In this document: positions 1 through 8,689 of the stretch, in pieces
How positions within the stretch are numbered: position 1 is the stretch's first letter
Layout of the letters: each line of letters opens with the position of its first letter
NCBI RefSeq assembly: GCF_004758605.1
Contig: NZ_CP038510.1
Location: 612,001 to 676,000 of the forward strand
DNA: 64,000 nt
Origin: Deinococcus metallilatus
GTDB lineage: Bacteria > Deinococcota > Deinococci > Deinococcales > Deinococcaceae
Direction of reading: 5' to 3'
Notes under the pieces: model-generated
What the model saw: the letters and a program-made list of their open reading frames with translations, nothing else
Told to the model about the DNA's origin: nothing
The model's database searches: none
Made by a program: the position numbers and the translations under genes

Positions 1-93
1 CACGTGACCGGGCGATGCCCCCGACCGCTTGGAATGAATCCATTGGGGCGGACAGGGGGCAAGGCACCTGGGTCCCATCCGGACGTTCAGGCG

Positions 94-102
94 TGTTATA
101 AC
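94..102 (+). promoter_or_regulatory. Extended -10 promoter, leaderless
   Basis: The sequence TGTTATAAC matches an extended -10 (TGn followed by TATAAC). Only seven bases separate it from the ATG at 110, so the transcript should start at or next to the start codon. No Shine-Dalgarno sequence is present in that gap. Leaderless mRNAs are known to be common in deinococci. No good -35 box is visible 17 bases upstream, which fits an extended -10. Confidence 0.5.
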
Positions 103-109
103 CGCCGCC

Positions 110-1651
110 ATGCTGTTCCTGCTCGGCGGGCTGGCACTGTTTCTGTTCGGCGTCCGCCTTGTCGGTGAGAACCTCCAACTCCTGCTCGGGCCAAGGCTGC
201 GCCGCCTGCTCGCCAGCGCGACCCGTTCCGGCCCTCGAGCGGCCCTGACTGGCGCGCTCGTCACCGCCCTGGCGCAATCGGGCACGCTCGTCACGGTGCT
301 GACGATCACGCTCGTGGATGCGGGTGTGCTCGGGCTGCGCCAGGCGCTCGCCGTGGCGCTTGGCGCCAGCGTGGGCGGCACCCTGACGGTGCAGCTGCTC
401 GCTTTCAAGATCACGCACCTCGCCATGCCGCTGCTGGCCCTGGGCTTGCTCCTGTCCTGGCCGCGGCTCCTCCAGGGCCGGCTCGGCCGGATTGCCATCG
501 GGCTCGGGCTGCTGTTCCTGGGCCTCGACACCATGCTCGGCTCACTGCAACCGCTGAGAGGCAGCCTGCTGTTCGCGCAGGTGCTCGCGGCCCTCGCGCA
601 AAGCCCACTGGTGCTGGCCGCCATTGGGCTGGTGCTCACCGCGCTCGTGCACAGCAGCAACGCCACGGCCACGTTGGCGCTCGCCTTCGTCAGTGGGGGG
701 CTGCTCACCGCCGAACAGGGCGTCGCGCTGGTGATCGGCGCGAACGTCGGCACGACCTTCTCGGCGGTCCTGGTCAGCGCGCACGGCCCCGTGGATGGGC
801 GCCGGGTCGCCGTGGGCCACCTGGGGGTAAAGGCCATTGGCGCGCTCGCCACGCTCGCGGTGTTGAACAGCTTCATGCACCTCCTCGCCCGGCTTGGCGC
901 GGGCCCCGAACGGCTGATCGCAAACGCGCATACCCTGTTCAACCTGCTCGTGCTGCTCGCAGTCCTGCCCCTCGGACGCAGCGTCACCCGCCTGCTGCAA
1001 CGCCTCATCCCCACCCCGCCGAGCGAGGACACGCCGCGCTATCTCTCGGCGGACGCACTGGACCGGCCAGAACTGGCCTACGGCCTGGCGTTTCGCGAAG
1101 TGCTGCGCATCAGCGAGGAGGTCGAGAGCATGTATGCGCTGGCGACAAAGGCCCTCCAGGGCGAAACCACGCATGCCGAGCTCTCCCTCAGGGAGAACAC
1201 TGTCGATGACCTCGTGAACGCAGTCGTGCTGTACCTTGGCCGTCTGGGTGCAGGACAGCCTCACGCGCGCTATGTGGCGCTCTTCGGCACGGCCTCGGAG
1301 CTCGAGGCAATCGCGGACCTGTGCAAGCGGCTCGCGCGCCAGCCACTGAAGCTCCATGCGCACGGCAGCCGCTTCGCGCCCGAGGGGAGTCGGGAGCTGG
1401 TCGTGCTGGCCCTGGAGCTCAAGGAACGAATGCACGCCACGTTCACGGCGCTCACCTTGCGCAACGCCCCGAATGAGTCGGGCCCGCACTTCTCGGCGGA
1501 GGTTGCACATCAGCGGATGCTGCACCTGTATCGCCTGGTGGCGTCGGAAGAGGCACAGCGGTCGAGCAGCGTGCACCTTGACATCCTGACGGTGCTCGAG
1601 CAGATTCACACCGGATTGCGCCGGATAGACGTGCTCGCCGACCAGCTCTGA
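110..1651 (+). CDS. Na/Pi-cotransporter family protein with PhoU-like tail
   Basis: This 513-residue protein resembles the NptA/YjbB-type sodium-phosphate cotransporters of the inner membrane. Residues 1-310 are strongly hydrophobic and hold the two inverted repeats typical of the family: AQSGTLVTVL with GASVGGT in the first, and HSSNATATLA with GANVGTT in the second. The usual QSSSA motif is altered in both copies. Residues from about 330 to the end are polar and helical, consistent with the PhoU-like regulatory domain that many bacterial members carry. The probable role is phosphate transport, with direction not deducible here. The start at 110 is preferred because a -10 element lies seven bases before it. 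The gene stands alone; the next gene on its strand is beyond an IS remnant. Confidence 0.88.
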   Translation: MLFLLGGLALFLFGVRLVGENLQLLLGPRLRRLLASATRSGPRAALTGALVTALAQSGTLVTVLTITLVDAGVLGLRQALAVALGASVGGTLTVQLLAFKITHLAMPLLALGLLLSWPRLLQGRLGRIAIGLGLLFLGLDTMLGSLQPLRGSLLFAQVLAALAQSPLVLAAIGLVLTALVHSSNATATLALAFVSGGLLTAEQGVALVIGANVGTTFSAVLVSAHGPVDGRRVAVGHLGVKAIGALATLAVLNSFMHLLARLGAGPERLIANAHTLFNLLVLLAVLPLGRSVTRLLQRLIPTPPSEDTPRYLSADALDRPELAYGLAFREVLRISEEVESMYALATKALQGETTHAELSLRENTVDDLVNAVVLYLGRLGAGQPHARYVALFGTASELEAIADLCKRLARQPLKLHAHGSRFAPEGSRELVVLALELKERMHATFTALTLRNAPNESGPHFSAEVAHQRMLHLYRLVASEEAQRSSSVHLDILTVLEQIHTGLRRIDVLADQL

Positions 1652-1656
1652 GAGGC

Positions 1657-2150
1657 TGTTTCGAAAGGGAGTTCTGCCAAACGCCGTTGAGGGCTGGGCG
1701 AGGTTGTGAGCGGGGATGGTCAGGATGACACGGAAGCGCAGGGAAGCAAGGGTCTGGGTTTGAACGGAGCGAATCTGGGCTTCGACCAGTTGGGAGAAGA
1801 CGGTTTCGCTTCGGGTGGCGATCTACCCACCCCCCGGTGTCGTACCACGTGTTTTTCTTGGGTAGGAACACCTCCCCCAGGGAGCGGTACCCCTTGTCCC
1901 CGATCATTTTCGGCCCGCCAAACTCCGGCCACCTTTGGTTCAGCTCGTCACCGCCGGTGGTGCCGTGAAGGTTGGCGGGTTTGAGCAGGGCCTGGACGAT
2001 TTCACCCGCAGGCGTCACCCAGGCATGGAGCTTGTACCCGTGCACGTCACCCTGGGTACCACAGCCCCACCCTGCCCCTGGAAACTTGCCCCGCTTCCCG
2101 CGCCTCAGACGGCAGACGGGAAGCGGAAGCAGGTACGCCCCCACTTGTGC
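1657..2150 (-). pseudogene. Transposase remnant (IS982-like DDE)
   Basis: Reading the minus strand gives a recognisable DDE transposase C-terminal half in two frames. The first holds GYKLHAWVTPAGEIVQ, then ELNQRWPEFGGPKMIGDKGY and a run ending PKKNTWYDTG. After a frame change comes SETVFSQLVEAQIRSVQT with the tail HNLAQPS. The catalytic Asp of IGDKGY and the Glu of ETVFSQL are seen, but the N-terminal third is missing and the frame is broken, so it cannot be active. The family assignment is from recall of IS982-type proteins and could be a related IS4/IS5-superfamily element. Confidence 0.7.
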
Positions 2151-2154
2151 TACG

Positions 2155-2180
2155 CTCTGTTTAAACCGGTTTAAACAGAG
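2155..2180. promoter_or_regulatory. 26-bp perfect palindrome, probable LacI operator
   Basis: The half-site CTCTGTTTAAACC is followed immediately by its exact reverse complement, with CCGG at the centre. LacI-family operators are typically palindromes with a central CG. It ends eight bases before the start codon of the LacI-type gene, so binding there would block transcription or initiation of that gene. I did not find a second exact copy before the binding-protein gene. Confidence 0.7.
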
Positions 2181-2188
2181 GGGGTGGC

Positions 2189-3139
2189 ATGTCGATTCGG
2201 ACAGTGGCCCAGGATTTGCGCCTATCCACGGCGACGGTTTCACTCGCGCTCAAGGGTGACGCGCGCGTCAGCGCCGAAACGTGTGCGCGCGTGCTGGAAC
2301 ACTGTCGCCGCGTCGGCTACACCCCGAGCTTCAGCGCCCGCAGCCTCTCGGTCGGGCGCAGCTTCACCCTGCACGTCGTCCACGTCACCGACGACGGCGG
2401 TGTGGGCCGCTTTCTGAGCGACTTTCTGGGCGGCGCGGCCCGTGCGGCGAGCGCGCGTCAGTACCGCGTGACGCTCTCGGTGATCCGGGATGACCAGTGG
2501 GACGACCTGCGGCCCCATCTGCGCAACGGCAGCGCCGACGGTTTTGTGCTGCTCAACCCGCGCGAGGCCGAGGAGTACACCGTCTTTCGCGAGTCCGGCG
2601 TGCCCCTGCTGGTGGTCGGCCGCAGCAGTTGTGTGGGGGCCGCGCAGGTGGACACCGACAACCTGGCCGTCGGGCGTGACCTCGGCGCACATCTGCGCGC
2701 GGCCGGTTACGCGCGCCCCGCGCTGCTCGGACCGGGGCGCCGCACCTTCACCCGTGACCGCCTGCTCGGCCTGCGCGGCAGCTACCCCGACGCGCCGCTG
2801 CTCGGCACCTCCGGCCAGCCCCAGGAGGTCATGGCCCTCACCGAGGCGGCCCTGCGCGCGGGTCACGACGCCCTGATCGTCACCGACGACGCCCTGCTGC
2901 CCGCGCTGCTCAAGGCCCTCAAACGTGCCGGGCGCCGCGCGCCGGACGTTGGGGTGGTCGGCATGGGCAACGACGTGTCGGGCTACCTCGACCCGGAGGT
3001 CACCAGCATCGACTTCGGCGCGGCCCGCCTCGGCGAGGTCGCCGCTTCACATCTGCTCGACCACCTCGGCAACGTGGATGCCCCTCCCCTGCTGACCGTT
3101 CCGCACCGCCTCGTGGCGCGCGAAAGCACGCGCCGCTGA
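2189..3139 (+). CDS. LacI-family transcriptional regulator
   Basis: The 316-residue product starts with a LacI-type helix-turn-helix (SIRTVAQDLRLSTATVSLAL, residues 2-21), followed by a hinge helix region around RRVGYTPSFSARSL and a periplasmic-binding-protein-like effector domain. It lies head-to-tail with an ABC sugar transporter and glycosidase genes, so it most likely senses their substrate. A 26-bp palindrome directly upstream suggests autoregulation. The N-terminal helix-turn-helix fits the ATG at 2189, and GAGGGGG just before it can serve as ribosome binding site. The inducer is unknown; the GH38 enzyme suggests a mannoside. Confidence 0.88.
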   Translation: MSIRTVAQDLRLSTATVSLALKGDARVSAETCARVLEHCRRVGYTPSFSARSLSVGRSFTLHVVHVTDDGGVGRFLSDFLGGAARAASARQYRVTLSVIRDDQWDDLRPHLRNGSADGFVLLNPREAEEYTVFRESGVPLLVVGRSSCVGAAQVDTDNLAVGRDLGAHLRAAGYARPALLGPGRRTFTRDRLLGLRGSYPDAPLLGTSGQPQEVMALTEAALRAGHDALIVTDDALLPALLKALKRAGRRAPDVGVVGMGNDVSGYLDPEVTSIDFGAARLGEVAASHLLDHLGNVDAPPLLTVPHRLVARESTRR

Positions 3140-3181
3140 GACAGCTCGCCGTCCGCCCCCGTGCAGTTTCGTTCCTCGCCC

Positions 3182-3197
3182 GGTGAGCCTGCTCACC
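3182..3197. promoter_or_regulatory. Inverted repeat before binding-protein gene
   Basis: GGTGAGC and GCTCACC form a perfect 7-bp inverted repeat with a two-base centre, ending four bases before the CTGGAGG ribosome binding site of the next gene. It could be a second operator or a small RNA hairpin affecting translation. Its sequence does not match the 26-bp palindrome upstream of lacI. Confidence 0.4.
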
Positions 3198-3211
3198 ACC
3201 CTGGAGGCCGT

Positions 3212-4546
3212 ATGAAGTACGCGAAGATCGTCGCCCTGACCCTCACGCTGTGCAGCACCGCCCTCGCCGAGAACGTCAACCTCACGGTCAGCGGCCTCAA
3301 CACCATCGCCAAGCAGTGGTTCGACCAGAGCGTCATTCCGGCGGTCAACAAGGTGCTCGCGCCGCAGGGCAAGACCCTCAGCGTCACCTACCAGAACACC
3401 GCCAGCAGCGCCGAGGCCACCAAGCAGCAGTACGCGCTCGACCTCAAGGCGGGGCGCGGCGCGGACATCCTGAGCTTCGACGGCTTCTGGCTGCCGGAGT
3501 TCGTGGCGGCGGGGCTGATCAAACCGCTCGACGTGGTGGTCGGCAAAGAGGCCTTGCAGTGGGACGGCTGGAAGCAGATTCCCAGCGGGTTGCAGGGCAT
3601 CCTGGGCTATCAGGGCAAGCTCTACGGCGTCGGGCAGGGCACCGACGTGCGCGGCATCTACTACCGCAGCGACCTCTTCAAACAGGCCGGGCTGCCGGTG
3701 CCCTGGACTCCCAGGAGCTGGAACGACGTGCTGAGCGCCGCGCGCGCACTCAAAAAGGCCCTGCCGGACGTGACGCCGCTACAGATCAACGCGGGCACCG
3801 CGATGGGCGAGGCCACCACCATGCAGGGCTACGACATGCTGCTGCTCGGCACCGGCACCCAGATGTACGACCCCGCCCAGCAAAAGTGGGTGGTGAAGTC
3901 CCCCGGCATCCTCGACACGCTGAACTTCTACAAGACCGTGTACCTCGACGACAAGCTCGGGGACGCGCGCTGGCAGCTCATCCCCAACGGCCGCGACCTC
4001 AGCTTCAAGGCCTTCGCGGACGGCAAGCTCGGCATCCTCCTCGAGGGGGACTACCTGTGGCGCTCGGTGCTGAACCCGCTCGACCCCTCGGGCCTCAAGA
4101 ACCGCGACCAGGTGGTGGCCTTTACCCGGATGCCCGCCGAGGCCCCCGGGAAAGGCATCCGGAAGCAGAATTACGTGACCATCTCGGGGGGCACCGGCTA
4201 CCTGATCAACCCCAACAGCAAACACCCGCAGGAAGCCTGGACGCTGCTCTCGACCATGAGCAGCAAGGACATGCTCGACGCCTACCAGAAGCTCGAACCG
4301 CGCATCCGCATCCGCAAGGACGTGGCGATTCCCGGTGACAAGGTGATGCAGAACATGGCCACCACCCTGCTGCCGGTCACCGTCACCCGCCCGATGCTGC
4401 CCGCGTACAACAAGGTCAGCGAGCAGGCGCAGCTGATGACCGAGCGGGTCGTGAGCGGCCAGATGACGCCGCAGCAGGCCATGGACGCCTACGCCGCCGC
4501 CGTGAAGCAGATCGTGGGCGCGGACAAGACGGCCGAGCTGAAGTGA
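3212..4546 (+). CDS. ABC sugar transporter, substrate-binding protein
   Basis: The 444-residue product has a Sec signal peptide (MKYAKIVALTLTLCSTALA) and the fold pattern of family 1 extracellular solute-binding proteins: LKAGRGADILSFDGFWLPEF early on, a GKLYGVGQGTDVRGIYYR segment, and FADGKLGILLEGDYLW later. It would bind the sugar outside the membrane and deliver it to the two permeases that follow. The ATG at 3212 is chosen because CTGGAGG lies at the right distance and the signal peptide starts there; an upstream in-frame start at 3161 would put non-signal sequence in front. Confidence 0.9.
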   Translation: MKYAKIVALTLTLCSTALAENVNLTVSGLNTIAKQWFDQSVIPAVNKVLAPQGKTLSVTYQNTASSAEATKQQYALDLKAGRGADILSFDGFWLPEFVAAGLIKPLDVVVGKEALQWDGWKQIPSGLQGILGYQGKLYGVGQGTDVRGIYYRSDLFKQAGLPVPWTPRSWNDVLSAARALKKALPDVTPLQINAGTAMGEATTMQGYDMLLLGTGTQMYDPAQQKWVVKSPGILDTLNFYKTVYLDDKLGDARWQLIPNGRDLSFKAFADGKLGILLEGDYLWRSVLNPLDPSGLKNRDQVVAFTRMPAEAPGKGIRKQNYVTISGGTGYLINPNSKHPQEAWTLLSTMSSKDMLDAYQKLEPRIRIRKDVAIPGDKVMQNMATTLLPVTVTRPMLPAYNKVSEQAQLMTERVVSGQMTPQQAMDAYAAAVKQIVGADKTAELK

Positions 4547-4602
4547 GCGGAGGCGATCATGCTGCGCCCGAACGGTAAGCGTGGCGCGCGGGGAGGCCGG
4601 GG

Positions 4603-5544
4603 GTGAGCGTTCCACTGCCGCGCGCGCGCAGGGCGGCAGCGGCGCGCCCTCCGGCCCTGCTCAGCGCCCGCGCGGGGGTGGGCTTCCTGTTGCCCGCCCT
4701 CGCCTTTATCGCGCTCTTCTTGCTCGTCCCCTTCGCCTGGATCGTGGCGGTCAGCTTTACCAACCAGAGCCTGCTGGGCGCCAACGCCCAGGGGCAGTTC
4801 GTGGGGCTGAGCAACTACGCGCGGATGTTCGACGCCGCGACCTGGCTGCCCGGCGGCTTCGGCTACTCGCTGATCGTGACGGCCATCTTTTCGCTCGGAT
4901 CGCTCGCCGGACAGGTCACGCTGGGCCTGACGCTCGCGCTGCTGTTCCACGGCCAGCGCGGCCCCTGGCGGGAGGTGGTCTTTACCCTCGTGACGCTGTG
5001 CTGGATCTTGCCGGAGGTGCCGGTCGCCTTCGGCTGGCTGTCCTTTCTCGACCGCGACTTTGGGCTGCTCAACGTGCTGCTGCGCGCGCTGCACCTCGGC
5101 TCGCCGGACTGGACGCTCGACCACCCGCTCGCGGCGATCATCCTGTTCAACATCTGGCGCGGCACCGCCTTCTCGATGCTGCTGTTCTCGGCGGCGCTCG
5201 CCAGTATTCCGCCGTCGTACCTGGAGGTGGCGGCAGTGAGCGGCGCGGGGCCCTGGCGGCGCTTCTGGGACATCACGCTGCCCAGCATCCGCCCGCAACT
5301 GCTCTCGGCGCTGGTGCTGATCTCGCTGTGGACCTTCAACACCTTCGGGCCGTACCTCATCACGGCGGGCGGGCCGCTCAACAAGACCGACATCGTCGCG
5401 ATCCACACCTACCGGGTCGCCTTCCGCTTCGGGGACTGGGGCCTGGGCACGGCCATCGCCATGTTCACGATGCTGCTCAACCTGCTGCTGACCGCCGTGT
5501 ACCTGCTGGCGGCCCGCCGAAGGGAGCCGCGTGCGGGGGCGTGA
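4603..5544 (+). CDS. ABC sugar transporter permease, MalF/UgpA type
   Basis: The 313-residue protein has six predicted membrane helices and the permease EAA loop (YLEVAAVSGAGPWRRFWDITLP) that contacts the ATPase. Together with the next gene it should form the heterodimeric channel of a CUT1-type sugar importer. The GTG start at 4603 overlaps the stop of a 15-codon open frame (4559-4606) that begins shortly after the binding-protein gene; that mini frame may only keep ribosomes moving and has no recognisable product. The 3' end overlaps the second permease gene by 14 bases. Confidence 0.88.
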   Translation: MSVPLPRARRAAAARPPALLSARAGVGFLLPALAFIALFLLVPFAWIVAVSFTNQSLLGANAQGQFVGLSNYARMFDAATWLPGGFGYSLIVTAIFSLGSLAGQVTLGLTLALLFHGQRGPWREVVFTLVTLCWILPEVPVAFGWLSFLDRDFGLLNVLLRALHLGSPDWTLDHPLAAIILFNIWRGTAFSMLLFSAALASIPPSYLEVAAVSGAGPWRRFWDITLPSIRPQLLSALVLISLWTFNTFGPYLITAGGPLNKTDIVAIHTYRVAFRFGDWGLGTAIAMFTMLLNLLLTAVYLLAARRREPRAGA

Positions 5545-6355
5545 GGTCGCGGCGCGGCTGGCCTTCGGGGTCGTCACGACCCTGCTGGCGACCTTTTTCG
5601 CGCTGCCCTGTCTGTGGCTGGTGCTGGCCCCCTTCAACGCCCGCGCGACCCTGGCGACGGTCCTGCCCAGCCCGCCCAGCCTGACCAACTTCCGGGCGGT
5701 GCTGGGCAACCACGACGCCGTGGTCGGCCTCCTCAACAGCGGCATTCAGGCGCTCGGCAGCATGCTGCTGACGGTCGCCGTCGCGGCCCTGGCCGCCTAC
5801 GCGCTGTCGCGCGCGCGGGTGCCGGGCGCGCGCGCCTTCACGGCGGTCTTACTGATGTTCTCGTCGGTCGTGAGCGGCACCGTCGCGATGGTCCCGATCT
5901 ACAACATCATCCTCAAGCTGGGCCTCATCGACACCCAGCTCGGCGTGATCCTGGTGATGACCGGCGGGCTGCTGCCGACCGCCATCTTCTTGCTGCTCGA
6001 CTTCGTGAACGCGCTGCCCAAGAGCTACGAGGAGAGCGCTGCGGTGTGTGGCGCCCGGCCCTGGCAGTACCTGCCGCAGGTGATCTTTCCGCTGATCCGC
6101 CCCGGGCTGATGGTGGTCGGCGTGTGGGCCTTTGTGGGCGTGTGGGGCAGCTTTCTCACGCCCTACATCCTGCTGCGCTCCAACAGCAACCTGCCCGCCA
6201 GCGTGCAGGCCTACCAGTTCTACAACGACAACGGCCAGCCGGTGCTGACCCTGGTTTCGGCCTACTCCTTTTTGTATGTGCTGCCGGTGCTGCTGCTGTA
6301 CCTGTGGGTGAACTGGCGCTACGGCTTTCGCTTTTTCGGGGGCATCAAAGGATGA
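5531..6355 (+). CDS. ABC sugar transporter permease, MalG/UgpE type
   Basis: The 274-residue protein has six hydrophobic segments and the EAA motif (SYEESAAVCGARPWQYLPQV) near the middle, as in MalG-type permeases. It starts with GTG inside the previous gene, so translation is probably coupled. It ends four bases before the ATPase gene. Substrate specificity cannot be read from sequence, but the operon context with a GH38 enzyme suggests a mannose-containing di- or oligosaccharide. Confidence 0.87.
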   Translation: MRGREVAARLAFGVVTTLLATFFALPCLWLVLAPFNARATLATVLPSPPSLTNFRAVLGNHDAVVGLLNSGIQALGSMLLTVAVAALAAYALSRARVPGARAFTAVLLMFSSVVSGTVAMVPIYNIILKLGLIDTQLGVILVMTGGLLPTAIFLLLDFVNALPKSYEESAAVCGARPWQYLPQVIFPLIRPGLMVVGVWAFVGVWGSFLTPYILLRSNSNLPASVQAYQFYNDNGQPVLTLVSAYSFLYVLPVLLLYLWVNWRYGFRFFGGIKG

Positions 6356-6359
6356 ACGC

Positions 6360-7408
<1,049 letters not shown>

Positions 7409-7412
<4 letters not shown>

Positions 7413-8689
7413 GCGCCCTCGTCGTCGAGCGGCACTTTTCCCCCGAGGACGCGCGCCGCGACCCCTACCCGGCGCTGCCCTTCACGGTGCCGCCCGGCAC
7501 GCGCGGGGTCACGGTGCAGCAGAGCGTGACACCCGGGACGGCCACGGTGGACCTGGGCTACGCCGACCAGTTCGGCGTGCGCGGCTGGAGCGGCGGCGCG
7601 CGCCGCGAATTCACCGTCACGACCTCGGACGCGACGCCCGGCTACACGCCGGGGGTCTTCCGCCCGGGCGAACATCAGGTGCTGCTGGGCCTCTACCACG
7701 TCCCGCCAGGGGGCGCGCAGGTCACGGTGAGGGTCGAGCTGCACCCGGAAGGCGATCTCCGCTGGGTGCGCGGCGACCTGCACGCCCACACCTTCCACTC
7801 CGACGCGAAAGGCAGCCCGGCGCAGCTCGCCGCCGCCGCGCGTGACCGCGGGCTGGCCTTTGTGGCGGTGGCGGACCACAACACCGTCAGCCACCACCCG
7901 CACCTGGGGGACGCCCTGCTGCTGCCGGCCCAGGAGGTCACGACCTACCACGGGCACTTCGTGGCGCACGGTCCCGGCCCGCAGCTGGAGTTCAGGATCA
8001 CGGACGCCCGGGGCATTCGGGCGGCGCTCGACGCCGCCGCGCGTGCCCGGCTGCTGACCGTGCTGGCCCACCCCGTCCCGACCTGCCCGAGCTGCGACTG
8101 GACCTGGGGGCTGGAGGACCAGTTCGACGCCCTGGAAGTCTGGAACGGTCCCTGGCTGGCCCTCAACTGGATCGCGCGCGAAAAGTGGCTGGGGCTGCTC
8201 GACCGGGGCGTGCGCCTGCCCGCCGTGGGCGGGAGTGACCGCCACCAGCCGGACGCCTGGCCGGACCTGGGCGACCCCCTCGTGCAGGTGGGCTCGCCGA
8301 CCACCTGGATCAAGGCCGCCGGAACCCACCGAAACGACCTCTACGCGGGCATCCTGGCAGGCCGCACCTGCGTCTCGGAGGCGCCCGGGGGGCCGCTGAT
8401 CGACCTCGCGCTGCAAGGCGACCACCTGCACTACGACGTTTCGGGGGAGCCGGGCGGAACCCTGTGCGTGTACGCCGGGCGCGAGGTGATCTGCCGCGTT
8501 CCTTTCGGCGGGCCGTTGCGCGGAAAGCTCGCGCTCGCCCGGCACCCGGCCCCCTACTACCGGGCGGAGGTCACGGCGCTGGCCCCGCCCGAGCAGGCCC
8601 GGCTGGCGCGGGAGCGCTGGCCGCAGCACGTCCGCCCGCAGGACGTGGCCGAGCGGGTGCGGGCGCTCAGCGGGGCGGTGTGGCCGTGA
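7409..8689 (+). CDS. PHP-domain metallohydrolase, CehA/McbA-like
   Basis: The 426-residue protein contains a PHP-type metal site: GDLHAHTFHSDA, then FVAVADHNTVSHH, later LAHPVPTC and GGSDRHQPD. These His/Asp clusters bind the catalytic metals in the family. The first 110 residues look like a beta-sandwich extension, as in CehA/McbA proteins. Known relatives cleave ester or carbamate bonds or phosphoesters; the specific substrate here is unknown. It is translationally coupled on both sides (GTGA junctions), between the transporter ATPase and the mannosidase, so it probably acts on the imported compound. The GTG at 7409 is chosen over an upstream start inside the ATPase gene. Confidence 0.75.

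Noticed and set aside
542..1609. Long open frame opposite the Na/Pi transporter gene
   Set aside because: High GC content keeps antisense frames open by codon bias. It has no domain, no ribosome binding site and no neighbour that needs it.
2155..2180. Palindrome as a terminator of the IS remnant
   Set aside because: It has AT-rich arms, no T tract in either direction and sits directly before a lacI gene, so an operator is the better reading.
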